Assembly (NCBI GenBank): GCA_037954665.1
Contig: JBBMOL010000599.1
Location: 1 to 64,000 of the forward strand
Length of the DNA stretch: 64,000 nt
From: Laguncularia racemosa
Taxonomy: Eukaryota > Streptophyta > Magnoliopsida > Myrtales > Combretaceae
Direction of reading: 5' to 3'
Shown: in pieces, positions 42,919-54,481 of the stretch
Layout: each line of letters starts with the position of its first letter
Numbering within the stretch: the first letter of the stretch is position 1
Notes under the pieces: model-generated
The model's database searches: none
What the model saw: the letters and a program-made list of their open reading frames with translations, nothing else
Told to the model about the DNA's origin: nothing
Position numbers and translations under genes: made by a program

Positions 42919-44566
42919 AAAATTGTGGCGAGTTGGTTTAAAATTTTTTGTGAGTAATATAAATTTTTCTTAAGCTGATTCCAATTTTATATGGGGTCAT
43001 ATCTATGAGTGATTGATTTTTTTTATTTTTCATTTTCATGCCAATTAGGGTTCCATATCCAATCTAAGGTTAAACCATTTTAGTTGGAAATTGTCTCTTT
43101 GTGTTTTCATTTGATTTGTTTTGGGGGTACAATTGATTTTCATTGTAAACTGTGTGAATTCATTTGAAATTTAGGGTTTAAGAACTTGTTAGTGTCACCA
43201 TTTTTGGATTTTGTTTATTGATTCTTCAATTAAAAATTATATAATTGCAATCCATCAATTGAAGCACTCATTTTTTGGGTTTAGAGCTTGGTTTTTGAGG
43301 GGGAAATTTTTTGTGATCACACAACTTAAATTAGGGTTCTTAAAATTTCTACTTTTTGATCCGAATTTTAAAGGGGAATTGAAGACTTGATTTTGTTATT
43401 ATGGTGTCATACTTGTTGTTTGTTGTAGTAGAAGTGAATATCTTGTTTTAACTCCTTTTTTCTTGACTTGTCTGAAGGAATTGGTGGAGTAAGAAGTTAT
43501 TTCCTATGTTTGTGGTGGAATTAGAAATACATTTTTTGTGATAAAAGAAAAGTAAATTCTTGAAAGTTTTTTTCAGAATTGGGGAGTGCAATTTACAATT
43601 TCAGATTTAAATTTGTGTGGAGAATAGGGAAATTATTTGAATTCAAACACATCCTTAAAGCTTGAAAAAGTTATTGGTGGTTTTGTTTACATTTCATTTG
43701 AATTTGAAAGGGATTTTTACCTTTTATGGAGAAAGTTGCTTTAAAGGGTTAATTTGAATTGTTCCCTGTTTGTGTGTTAGGTGGCGGTGTAAGGGAGTAT
43801 ATTGAGTTGGGGAGTTATTTTGTGTATTTTGAGTTAAAGGGTATTGCATTGTAAATAAAGTGTTATGTTGTGTAGTGGTGATTGAAGGAGTGCACTATGT
43901 GTGTGTGGTGTGTTATGGGGGGTTTTATGGAGGAAGGTGCTACACATAGAGTTTGAAGTGTGTGTATGTGCAATGACTAAAAGGGAAATTTAAGTATGAA
44001 GTTTAAAATTTAAAAAAATAAGCATTTAAGTGTAAAAGTTTAAAGTTTATTACTTAAACACTTACTTATTGAATTCAAAATTAATACTTAGAAGTTTTAA
44101 TTTTTGCTTCATTTATTTTATTATAATTGAAGCGTAGAGAAGTATTTATTATATTGGATTTTTGCATCGGGGTTGTACAAGTGTATGTTGTTTTTATCTA
44201 AAGTATTATGTGACTTGGTGTTGTGAAGGGAGTGTGCGCATTTGTTTAATTTTATACTTTTGCAAATCACTCCCAACATGTCGAATGACATGTGAAGGGG
44301 GCATCTAATCCATTTCAGGTTACTAGTAGCGGGCCCAATACTACTTTTTAGGCCCAGGGGGGCTAATGGTCAGTTGGCTGGACCAAAAAGGGGTAGAGAA
44401 AGATGTTTTTTGGGAAGGGCAAAGAGGTAATTAGACTTGATGTTAGGCAACTATACTGGGTTTAAATTTAAAAAGGAAAAATGCTCTAGATTAAATCTTC
44501 AAATGCATGGGTTTTTGGGCATATGGTTGCACAGTGTCCCAAAAAGAGAGTAATGACAGTCATAGA
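42919..44566 (+). pseudogene. Decayed leader and gag remnant of an A/D-type element
   Basis: LTR/leader-like sequence (ATTGTGGCGAG, then TTGAATTCAAAC words) is followed near 44278 by ATGTCGAATGACATG (MSND, the family gag start), then at once by CCATTTCAGGTTACTAGTAG (PFQVTSS), which is the end of gag. So the gag core is deleted. A CCHC remnant (CATGGG..TTTGGGCATATGG..GCACAGTGTCC) follows near 44503-44540. The sequence stops at 44566 where LTR-E begins. Sequence quality is poor. Confidence 0.55.
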
Positions 44567-45547
44567 TGATGGAAAATTTTCCGACACAATCTATGCTTTC
44601 AAACTAGATTGGATGATGATCCAAATCACCATATTTTACTTCTTACTTTTATCTAAAAGTATTTGAGAAATAATCTTATAGGTACAATAAAATTTCCCCT
44701 TCAGGGGATCCCAAACATGTCCTACACTAGTTGATGGTTACGGAAAAACACCCAAATTTCAATCAAAGGCCCCTGTGATTTTTTCCATTTCAAAGCATTA
44801 GCTCATGAAGTTTTATGATATTTTGATTTTAATTACTCTATGGACTTTTTTATGTTGTATTTATTTTTTAGGACACTTTCATTTTGATTATAATTTTCAT
44901 TTAGGCCCGGGGGCCACCCTAAAAGTGACTAGTTGAAAATTTTTGTGCATTTTCTAACCCTAAAGGGAACAAGTATAAATACTTCCCAAAGAAAGGTTTG
45001 AGGGGGCCCAAATTTTTCATATTTGAGTATCCCACTTTTGTGTGGGGAAATTAGGGTTCTCCAAATTTTTCTTTACACTTATAAATTTAAAAATCCCAAG
45101 AGTTAAAATTGTGAGTAATATCAATTTAAATTTTGTTGTGATTTTTTTTCTTTTCTAGTGTGTAAAAATCTTGGAGTGAATTGAGATAGTTTTTGGTCAA
45201 ATTTGCTTCCTATTCATTTCGAATTTTTTTGCTTACTTGAGTTACTTTTGCATTTGAATTTGGTTCATCCTTTATGGGATGCTTTTTGAACCGGGGTTAC
45301 AAAAGTGGAAAGGGGGTTTTTAATTTTAACATTTGTTTTAACTTGAAAAATTTTTCAATTTTGGGGGAATTTTTTAAAAATTTTAAAATTTTTCATCAAT
45401 TTAGAAAATTTTGGGTCTCATTGCATCTTCATTGGATTCAAAAATTTTTTTCCCTTTTTTAACCCCTTTTTTTTTTTTGAAGTTAAAATTTTTCCCTTTT
45501 TTTCTTTTTTATTGTGTTTAAACCCTTTGGGGTTTTTAGGCACATAT
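44567..45547 (+). repeat. LTR-E (5' LTR of the element whose gag lies at 63.2 kb)
   Basis: It starts TGATGGAAAATTTTCCGACAC and carries CAAGTATAAATACTT near 44970. It ends near GGCACATA with a corrupted PBS (TTATCAAAG) after it. The 210 bases that follow (45548-45757) are leader-like but unreadable in detail. The leader continues at 59946, beyond element K. Confidence 0.6.
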
Positions 45548-45757
45548 TAATTTTTTATCAAAGTTTTTTTTAAAAGGGGGATGGATTTAAAATTTTGGGA
45601 AATTGGGGGAAATTTTGGGTTTTTTTCCCTTTGGGGTCCAAAAAAATTGGGGGATTGAAAATTGAGTGATTTCAATTGTGTTTTTAAAATGATTTCCTAG
45701 TTTTAATTTTTTTGGCCCCTGGGGGGATTAAAACCCTATTTTTTGTCCCCTTTTATT

Positions 45758-47389
45758 TTAAAAAAAAGGGGTATTTTACATGTTGTATCTTGCGTTTTGG
45801 GGGAAAAAAATTAATTTTCCCCAAATTTTTAAAAAATTTTCCAAAAAAAAATATTAAAAATTTCTTTTTTGTTAATATCTTGGGGAAAAATTTAAGGATT
45901 TAAAAAAGTAAAAAGCAAAACATAAAAAAAACAAGCAAAAGATTAGATACGGCCTCCTAAAAGAAGAAAAGGGAAAAAAAAAAATGCCGAGAAGTTTGGA
46001 GTTAAACCCACCCCGTGGGTTTTTGTGGGGGAGTAACAAACCCCATTAAAAAAAGGCCCCCGCCTAAAAGGGGAAGGGGAAGGGAAAAAAAAAATTTTTG
46101 AAAAGCTTAAGGGTTTTTTCCCAAGGGGCCGGGGGGTTTTTGGGGGGGGCATAACAACCACATTAACAGGGGCCCGCCTATGTGGTGGACTGCCGCCCCT
46201 TTTTATATTTTGTGAAATTTTTTTACTTTTAGGGGGCACAAAAGGGGGGGGGAAAAGAAAAAAAAAAAAAGGGGAAAAAAACACCGGGGAGGGGAAGGAG
46301 ACTTTGAAAAATTTTTGGGAGTTTGGGGGAATTTGTTGTGGGAAAAAAATTTTTTTTTTTTAAAAAGGGTTTTTAAATTTTTAATTGTATTTTCCCTCAA
46401 ATTTAAAATCAAGTCCGAAAACTTTTAAGAGTTGTTTTTTAGGATCTTTTTTTCCCCCTTTGTCATTTTGGGTTTAAATTCTTACCAAAACTTTTTTTTG
46501 CATTTTTGTAAAATTGGGGTTTTTTTGTTTTTAAAAAGGATTTTTTAAAAAATTTTTTTTGTTAAATTTTTTTTTTGTTGTTATCTATTGGGGCTACTAA
46601 TTTCCTTTGGGGGAATAATGGATGAAGCCCTATTTTTCAAAAAAGATCAGTGTTTTTGGTTTTTTGAGTTTTAAAAATATGGGGAAATTTTTTGTTTTGA
46701 ATTCCTTTAAATTTAATTTTAAATTTTTGACAAGGTTTAAAAAATTTTTAAAATCCAACAATACAAAGTGGAGATAGGATTTTTTTTAAAAAAATTAATT
46801 AGACTAATGATTTAAGCGAAAGGGGGGGGTTAAAGGGGGGGGGTTAGGGTTTATATAGAGATTAAAGCTTATTCCCCAATTTTAAAATTTTAAAAAAGGG
46901 GGTTGGGGGTAATTGTATTGGGGGGTAAGGCAAACATAGAAAAAGAAAAATGTTTTAAGGGGGAAATTAGAATCCTTTTTAAAAAAAGATACGAAAGTGG
47001 ACAAATTAAAATTTGGGGTTTTTTAAAAAGTTGAACCACGGATTTAAACCCCATATTAAATTGATTTCCAAAAAACTTAAGGGTATTTTTTTTTTTCAGG
47101 GGTTTTGGGGGGAAATTTAAAAAATTCCCCCATTTTTTAATTGGGAAAAAATTAAAAAAGAATCTTTTAAATTTTCTTTAGCTTTTGAACTTGATTTAAA
47201 ACTTTTTTTTTTTAAATTTAAAAAAAAACCCCGTTTAAATTTTTCCCTTTTAAAATTATAAAAGTTATTATGGGGTTTTGGACCCCTTTTTTTGTCCGGG
47301 GGAAAAAACGATACCAAACTTCATATATTACAAAAATTACCCCTAGTTTACTTGCTAGGGGTTTCACATAAACATTTCACGAGTGATAA
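45758..47389 (+). repeat. K 5' LTR (smeared copy)
   Basis: It matches 58408-59945 in order: CATGTTGTATCTTGCG vs CATGTGTAAACTTGCG; GGGAATAATGGATGAAGCCC in both; CTTGCTAGGGGTTTCACAT vs CTGCTAGGGGTTTTTCACA. Isolated bases are replaced by the neighbouring base in many places, mostly without changing length, so this is the same sequence badly read. Confidence 0.7.
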
Positions 47390-47397
47390 ATTTTTTT

Positions 47398-47415
47398 GGC
47401 CCCTTTTTGCCGGGG
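47398..47415 (+). other. K primer-binding site (tRNA-Asp type)
   Basis: TGGCCCCTTTTTGCCGGGGA follows the LTR and corresponds to the TGGCGCCGTTGCCGGGGA type used by many Athila/Tat elements, with the expected smearing (GCGCC read as GCCCC). Confidence 0.65.
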
Positions 47416-49420
47416 ACATAAATATTAAAACTTTGACTTTTTTGGGTTTAATTTTAAGGGGGCATTTTTTTTTTGTTGATAGTGTGTCTTTATTTTTCTG
47501 TCTTTTCTACGGGGTTGGCGAAAGAAAAGGGTGGGAAAAATTTCCCTTAAAACACCTGCCCCTAATCCTGAGATAGAGGTACAATACATCGTTTGGAAGA
47601 GAGAATAGACAAAGTGGAGAAAATCAAAAAGGAAAATTTATGGCAGATGACAAAAAAAAAAATTTTCCTATTAGGCTGCCCCCCGAGCACTTCTTTGTTT
47701 TTTTTCAGTCCCAATTGTTAAAAGACCAGAAAATTAAAAGGGCCCAAAAGTTTGTTAGGCCAACACTTTTGAGCTGAACCGGAAACCTTATAAAAGGAGG
47801 GGTGCAATCCAATCATTTTGGGGGGGGATTACACATAAAGACCCCTGATAGCACTTTAGAAAGGATTCCTTCAGAAATTCTAATTTGAAAAAGGGATAAA
47901 AGGTGTTTCAGATGATGCCATTAGACTGCAATTTTTTCCCTTTCCATTGAAGGTTTAAGGGCCAAGAGTTTGGTAAAATTTCCCTTCCCCTTCAAGATTC
48001 GTTACCACATGGGTAAAATTAAATTAAATTGTTTTTGGTTTTTCCCCACAATCACGTACTCCCAAAATTTAAAGAAATGATATCCCCAAAATTTTTCCCA
48101 AGTTCAGTGGTAAATCATTATTTTGAGGCGGGGAAACCCGTTTAAGGAAACAATACGGAATTTGTCCACCCATGGCCTACCTGATAATTTTCCTGATTGA
48201 GGTTTTTTATCTTATTTTTGGATACACTAGGGCTTTCATTGGAAAGGGCTCCCAGCAAAAGGGTTTGCATTGATGGGTAAAAAAATATACTGAACCCATT
48301 TTGTTTTTAATTGAAGAAAGGGCATCCAGTGAAACATAATTGGCAACAAGAGAGGGAAATCAAGAGCTGCTTTAATTAATGTTATCGATTCTTTTTTTTA
48401 AACTCATTTTAGAAACTCTCATACTGGGTAAGCAAATTTTCTTTTTCTCAATAGTTTAAAGGCTAACGGCTTGCTAGTTGTGATTTGTTTTTCGGGAAAC
48501 CACACCCTTTTGGAATGTCCTTTGGGGAAACTTTCCAGCATCTTCCAATAGGAGCAAGTAAACTATCCCAAAAATTTTTAAAAGAGCTAATCAAGGGCCC
48601 TTTTTCCAACAATTTACAATCCAGGCTGGCGAAAAAACATCCAAATTTTCTGGGGAATGAGAACAACGTACTTTAAACCCCCCACCTGGATTTCAAAACA
48701 ATGCCTACTGAGATTTCCCCCCCCTCAAACAAAGTCCCGGGCAAGAAAAGAAGGACACTATGCAAAAAATCAAAAAGCACCATTAAAAAAAACTTAGAGA
48801 ACCAAATTTTGGGCCCAAAACCTCAAAATAAGCAATTTGACCATCTGGATCTTTGCCTAGCAAAACTGAAAGGGGAATCCCAAAAGGTGTCAATGCAAAT
48901 TTTGGGTTTGGGGGTGGTAAGGAAAAAGGAAAAAAATTGGGACAAAATGCTCCCAAAAGAAAAAGGGAGTTCAAAGAAAGGGCAAAGGGAAGAAAAAAGG
49001 TTAAAGGGAAACCCAAAACAGCAAACACCAAGGGAAAAACCCCATATTCCTCCTGTAACCCCTTTTTAGGGCGATTTAAAGCAACACGTTTGATTCCCAA
49101 ATTTGCTAAATTCTTGAGGTTGTTTAAAAAGCTCCAAATCAAAATTCCTTTTTCAGAGGCACCCAGCAGATGCCTTCATAAAGCAAATTCATGAAAGAGC
49201 TTCTTACAAAAAAAAGAAAAATTTTATGGCAATGAAATGGGAATTTCTTACAAAAGAATGTTCTTGATTCTTCAAAGACATGTCAAAATTTTTTAAAGAA
49301 AAAAATGAAAAGGGGAGTTTTTTCTGTTCCTTTTCACAATTGGAAATTTTTATTTTGATAAAAATTCTTTTTTGAATTTGGTGCAAAAAATTAACTTAAT
49401 GCCCCTCTCTATTTTTTAGG
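47416..49420 (+). other. K internal 5' region, unreadable
   Basis: About 2 kb where gag of an Athila-type element is expected. Open frames exist (for example 48701-49069) but are dominated by homopolymer runs and match no domain I recognise. I do not call a gene here. Confidence 0.4.
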
Positions 49421-49532
49421 GAAATTGGATTGGGGACTGAAGGTACCCGTGTCACTTTGCAATTAGCTGAAAAGGAGCATTAAAAAATCCCAAAAAGGGA
49501 TTGTGGGGAATTTTTTTAAATGAAAATAGACA
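49420..49532 (+). pseudogene. K aspartic protease remnant
   Basis: Reading TEGTRVTLQLAEKEH, then IPKRDCGEFF and MKIDKFM gives the late part of an Athila-type protease (family pattern TRVTLQLAD..KYPKGI..VLVKVDKF). The frame stops where the nested A-family copy begins. Between this point and the RT remnant at 54482 more than 1 kb of the usual RT is missing, so a deletion accompanied or preceded the insertion. Confidence 0.5.
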
Positions 49533-50610
49533 AGTTTATGTGCCTTTTAAATTCCCCCCTTAAAACACAACAAAAAAATAAGGAAAAAATCAAATTTACA
49601 AACACAAACCCGGGTTTACTTGAGGGCCAAATTTTTCCCTGCACACCCTTTTACAAAATTTTTTATTTGGGAAATTGTTGTTTAAATTTATTCAATTGTA
49701 ATTCTAATGAAATAAATTTAACCCCAAAAAACCACAAGAGAACATTTAAGGTTTACGTAAAATCAGATCTAAAGGAAGCAATAAAGACAAGCACACAAAA
49801 CCCTGATCTCAAATCCTTCCCAAAAATGCCAATTTTACGGGCCCAAACACTAAGAAGCATTCAATCTCAAAGAACAACAACCTTTTCAAGATGATTATCC
49901 ATGAAATTTCAAACACTAATAAGTCCCAAAAAAGATTCAAATCAAACCCTTTGATATGACTCAGTAAGAAGAAATGAACAACAACAAAGATGAATCGAAA
50001 ATTACTACGGGTTTCACCTTGTTGCACTCGCCAAAATTCCCAAATTTTTTGGGAAAGAAAAAATTTATAAGAGGGAAAAATTTGGGAAATTTGGGGAAAA
50101 CCCTTTTAAACCCCTTTTCACAAAAAGTGAAGTGTTTTTTTTCTGGGAAAATTAAGCTTCCTTAAACCCTCTCTTAAAACAAGTATTTATACTTTCTATC
50201 CTAGGATTAAAAAGTGCTCAAATCACAATTTTGCCCCTTTTAAGGGGAACCCTAAAGAAAATTAAAAGGGAAAATAAAATTTTTCCAAAATGTTACAACA
50301 AAAAAAAGTCCATAAAATGAAAAATATATAAAAAAAATTGGTCTTAAAATCCCGGGGTTTTTTGGGGTCCATCAACCCCCTCATCCCGGTTAGGTCTCCA
50401 TAGAAACCCAAAAAGCATTGAGAGATTTTGCCCCTTGCCCTATAGAATATGAAATGTCCCCCGTTGGAATCCCAAAAAAACAAGAAAAATAGAAAAGAGG
50501 TTAATAGAAAATAATTCCGGGCGATTGCTCAAAAGGGCCCCTCATTACCAAAATTTGAATTCCTTTGTTTTTGCCTAATGATAGGTCTTGTCGGATTTTG
50601 ATTCCTAAAA
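49533..50610 (-). repeat. Nested A copy, 3' LTR
   Basis: The left border ATGTGCCTTTTAAA near 49533 is tentative. Clear parts are TGATATGACTCAGTAAG (49950), TTGCACTCGCC (50022), AAGTATTTATACTT (reverse TATA core, 50181) and GGTCTTGTCGGATTTTGATT (50584). End at about 50610. Confidence 0.6.
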
Positions 50611-51960
50611 TTTCCCCTCGGGCCTCAAAAAGATTTGTCCTAAAATTCTGGTAAAAAAAAATGCAGGAGAGACTTTGTTTCTTTAGAGTCACAAAAAGGG
50701 AAATTCTTGCAGAATCCCAATTTTAAAAAATTTACTACAGGTGGGGGTTTTGTTTTCTTTCCCCCATTTCTAGGATTTTATCTCTTCTGAAAACACAAAA
50801 AATGACCCATTATCTACTGAGGTTTTCCTCTACTCAACCCATTTCACTGATATCGTATCCTCCTTTTCAAAACTTATCTGTAGTCGCTGATCCTGATGGT
50901 CTTCTAGTGGTTGGCCCAATGCTCATTGCCCTCAAACCCCCTTTTTTAAAAAGATAAACACAAATGTTTCTGAGCATTCGGGCCCTCTAATGATAGACTC
51001 GTCTGACTCTAATCCTCAGAATACCCCCAATGGTTACTCAACTGCTGTGATTCTTAGTGTCTTGAAGGAGAAAATAATTGACCCTGAACAGTTTTGTTTC
51101 CCTGGTAGTCTGCCCCTAGTAACCTGGAATGAATAGGATTGCCTCTGTCTTTCCACTTTCAAGGCTAACTTTTTTAACCTAAATCAAGGGTATATATCTC
51201 TGAAGCTAAAACACACAAGCTATTCTTTCCAAAAACCCCCAGAAAAAAACGTGTGGGGGTTTGTTCAGGAGGTTCAATTTAATTTCCACATCTGATCACC
51301 AGTGTCTCAAACCCCTTTATATGGGTTTTCTACTGTTTTCCCCCCCTGTCTTAGTGTGGGGGAAAAACGATAAATAACTAAATGCCTTTTAGTGTTTGGG
51401 GAAAAACCCTTTTTCCTAAAAACTCTTTTTCATGTCTCTCTAAGTGTGTATTTCGGTCTCTCCATCCATTCCCCTACTGATCACCATATTTTTTCCCCAA
51501 AAAGCGACAACCTGTGAGTCTACTTTTTACAAGGGGTACTCGGGGGTTTTTCTTAAAATCTCATAACACTTGAAAAGACCCTCAACTTGGTTTTCCCCAG
51601 TCTAGGTAATCATCGAAAAAAACCCCCTACCATAAAATAAAGGCATCTGAAAGTTCACCACTCTAGCCTCGAGGTGGTCAAAAAATTTCCTTGTCCGGGT
51701 ATGGATTAAGCAAATTTTCATGTCTATTTTCCCCAAAGACCCATGATAATCTCCTTCTCTCTTGGGGGTGCCTAAAGGTTTCCCACATGTGGTGGTGGTA
51801 ATGTACCCTATCAATTTTTTTTTGCTAATGTAGCAACAATTTTTGGTAAATTTCCTAAGTTGTTCATTAGGTTTTTCCTTTTGTATTTCGAACCTAGTCT
51901 ACCCCCCTTTTTGGTTATTAGCCTCATTGCCAATGTCCCCATTTAAAAATATCATAACAT
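50611..51960 (-). pseudogene. Nested A copy: gag plus 13-residue repeats, protease lost
   Basis: Minus strand start near 51960 (ATGTTATGATA.., the MSYDS start). Gag pieces near 51600-51770 read EGDYHGS, EARVVNFQMPLF and GRGFF. The gag end (51115-51165) runs directly into repeats, matching A1 at 3293-3370 in reverse: GGAATGAATAGGATTGCCTC and CCCTGGTAGTCTGCCCCTAG. The repeat units and the GAGGCCCGAGG purine tract follow. The protease and CCHC knuckle are missing exactly as in A1. Smeared bases forbid a reliable frame. Confidence 0.68.
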
Positions 51961-53199
51961 TTTTGGTGGATGCGTTTTAAACTAAAGTAAAAAAATGTAA
52001 TCTAAATTTAAATTTGTGCACACTCCCTTCACTTCCCCACGAAAAAATTTTAACCGTTTAAAATAAAAACCCAAAAACCCACTTGTACCCCCACGGTGCA
52101 ACAAGTTCCCAATGCAAAAAATTTATTCTTTCACTTCAAGTAGAGTAGAAAAATTTGAAGCACAAATAAATACTTTAAGTAGTTAAGATATTGAATTAAA
52201 CCCTTAAGCAAGTTTTTAAAAAAAATTTAATACTCAATAACTTTCACATTAATGCTTATTTTAAAAATTTTTTCAAACTTCATACTTAACTTTCCTTTTT
52301 CCCCAAAGTTTTTCCCCCCCCAATGAGTCTTAATGTGAAACACCTTTCATTTCACAAAACTCCACAAATTTACACCCCACACACACCTAACCACGTTGCA
52401 CTAAATTCACCCCCCAACCAATTTCACCACGTTAAACACCCCTTTTTTTAAAATACCCCACTTTAAAGCCACACATACATACCCTTCACTAAATTTTTCA
52501 AAAAACACAACTTTCCCCACATATACCTTTTATACACGTTGCAACAACAAAATGTACTCCCCCTTCCCACAAAATTCTAACCGCAACTTTACAAAAAAAT
52601 AGGGGGGCCAAAATTTCAATTTGAAAATTTCCCCAAAAATTCACTTTTTGCAAGCCTTGCTTTAATTGGTAAGTAATGAATTCAAATTCAAATAGCACTT
52701 TATTTTAAATCCCCCAAATTAATGGCATAGGGGTTTTAATTCAAATAAATTCCTTAATTTACAAAATCAAGGGAAAAACTGTTTAAAATTTCCTTCTCCA
52801 ATTCAGAATTCCCCCAAATTGGGGAAATAAAAAAAACAATTTTACAAAACCTCCCTTTTACACCACAATTGTCACCGGCAAGAACAAGGGAATTTTTTCA
52901 AGCTCAAACCAAAATTTTTGAATTAAAAAAAACTTCCATTTTTTCCCTTTCCCTTTTCCCCCAAAATTATTAATCACCCCAAAATGATACAACAACCTTC
53001 CAATCCAACTCCCCAAAAAACAGCAAAATTTAAAAAATTCCCCAAAAAAAAGGTTAAAATTTTTTAATCTCAAAACCACAAAAAACAACACCCAAATTTT
53101 CGGTTTTCTTTTAAAACACCCTAATTGATGATTAACTCCACGAAAACAAATAAAACCCCAAATTTCCCCTTTTCTCAACTGTGCCTGATACCCCCAAAA
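51961..53199 (-). other. Nested A copy leader and PBS
   Basis: About 1.2 kb noncoding, homologous to the A1 leader in reverse (CACGGTGCAACAAG, TTCAAATTCAAATAGCAC). A PBS remnant, GCCTGATACCCCCAAA, lies near 53183-53198. Confidence 0.6.
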
Positions 53200-54481
53200 T
53201 GATGTGCTTAAAAAAACCCAAAAATTTAAACACATACAAAAACCAATTTTGGGAAAGAAAAACAAACAATGTCAATAAAAAAATAGTCTCCCAAAAATTT
53301 TGAACAAAGGTGTCAATTTCCAATGAATGTAACCAATTTTTTAATTAGGATGTAATCAATCTTAGATCCAAAAATGATATAGCTCTGATACCCAAAAAAA
53401 ATGATGTGCCTAAAACACTATTAAAGAAAATCCAAAAAAATTAAGAATTTAAATATCTCAAGTCAAGGCAAAAAACGGGTCAAAAAATGGAAATTTTCAA
53501 AATTTTTCCCTAAGATGAAATGATGAAAAATTAAAAAAACCCAAAGATATAATCAGAATAACCCCAATGAAAATTCCTTCTAACCACTTAATTTCAAGTA
53601 AAAAACGCAAATAAAACCTTAATTTTTTTAAGGGGAAGCCGTAACAAAAAATCCTTTTTCCAATTTTTGAAAAACACGTTTTAAAAAGGAAATCCTCAAA
53701 AGAAAGGTTTAATTTTATAATTTTTCCCTTTAATTAAGCTTTAAAAATTCGTGAATACAATAAGTAAATTTTGACCAAAAAATATCTCCAAAATTTAAAC
53801 CCCAGATATGGGCACACTAGAGAAGAAAAGAAATCACAACAAAATGAAATTTTAATAACTCACAAAATTTTAAGATGGGTTTCACTCGCCACAATTTCAA
53901 CTTTTGGGATTGAAAAATTTATAAGAGTTTGGAACTAAAGGGATGAACCCTAATTCTCACGGTGAAAAGAGGGGGTTTTTTCTTTCAAAAAAGATAAAAT
54001 CCTCAAACCCCCTCTTAAGCAAGTATTTTTACTTGCTACTCCCCCGGGTTTTAAAAAATGCTCAAAAATTTCAAGTTGCCACTTTTAAGGTGGCTAACCC
54101 TAAATGAAAATTTTCAAGGAAAAAAAAGTTTCCCAAAAAAAAAATTTCAACATAAAAGTCCCTGAAAAAAAAAATATATAAAAGAAATTGGTCTTCAACA
54201 TGCCGGTCTTCTATAGGATCCATCAGCCCAGCTCATGCCAGTTCAGGTCAGTCCATGGATAACCCACAAGCTAAGTCTGAGAGAGTTTGTTCCATTGCCC
54301 TATAAAAATATTGATAAGTGTGCCTGTGGAAATACACAATACAAGAATATAGAAAAAGAGCTTAATATGTAAATTATTCCAGGGTCGATCGTACTCAAAA
54401 TGAGGCCCTCATTGCCAAATTTTGTATTCCTTTGTTTTTGCCCTAATGTAGGTCTTGTCGGATTTTGATTATCCTTCATCA
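53200..54481 (-). repeat. Nested A copy, 5' LTR
   Basis: It starts TGATGTGCTTAAAAAAACC, contains the embedded duplicate (GATATAGCTCTGATACCC then TGATGTGCC at 53402), AGCAAGTATTTTTACTTGC (TATA core, smeared, near 54018), and ends near GATTATCCTTCATCA. The last 300 bases are cleaner than the rest. Confidence 0.68.

Larger units (their letters stand above)
49533..54481 (-). mobile_element. A1-like element nested in K, minus strand
   Basis: In the minus direction: LTR (53200-54481), PBS near 53188, leader, gag plus 13-residue repeats (50611-51960), LTR (about 49533-50610). It is about 4.9 kb, the size of A1, and has the same gag-to-repeat deletion junction. Its LTR has the embedded PBS duplicate (second TGATGTGCC at 53402). 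TSD not readable. Confidence 0.7.

Noticed and set aside
48701..49194. Open frames of 113-122 codons in both directions
   Set aside because: They lie in the smeared region, overlap on opposite strands, are dominated by Lys/Pro/Phe from homopolymers and match no domain.
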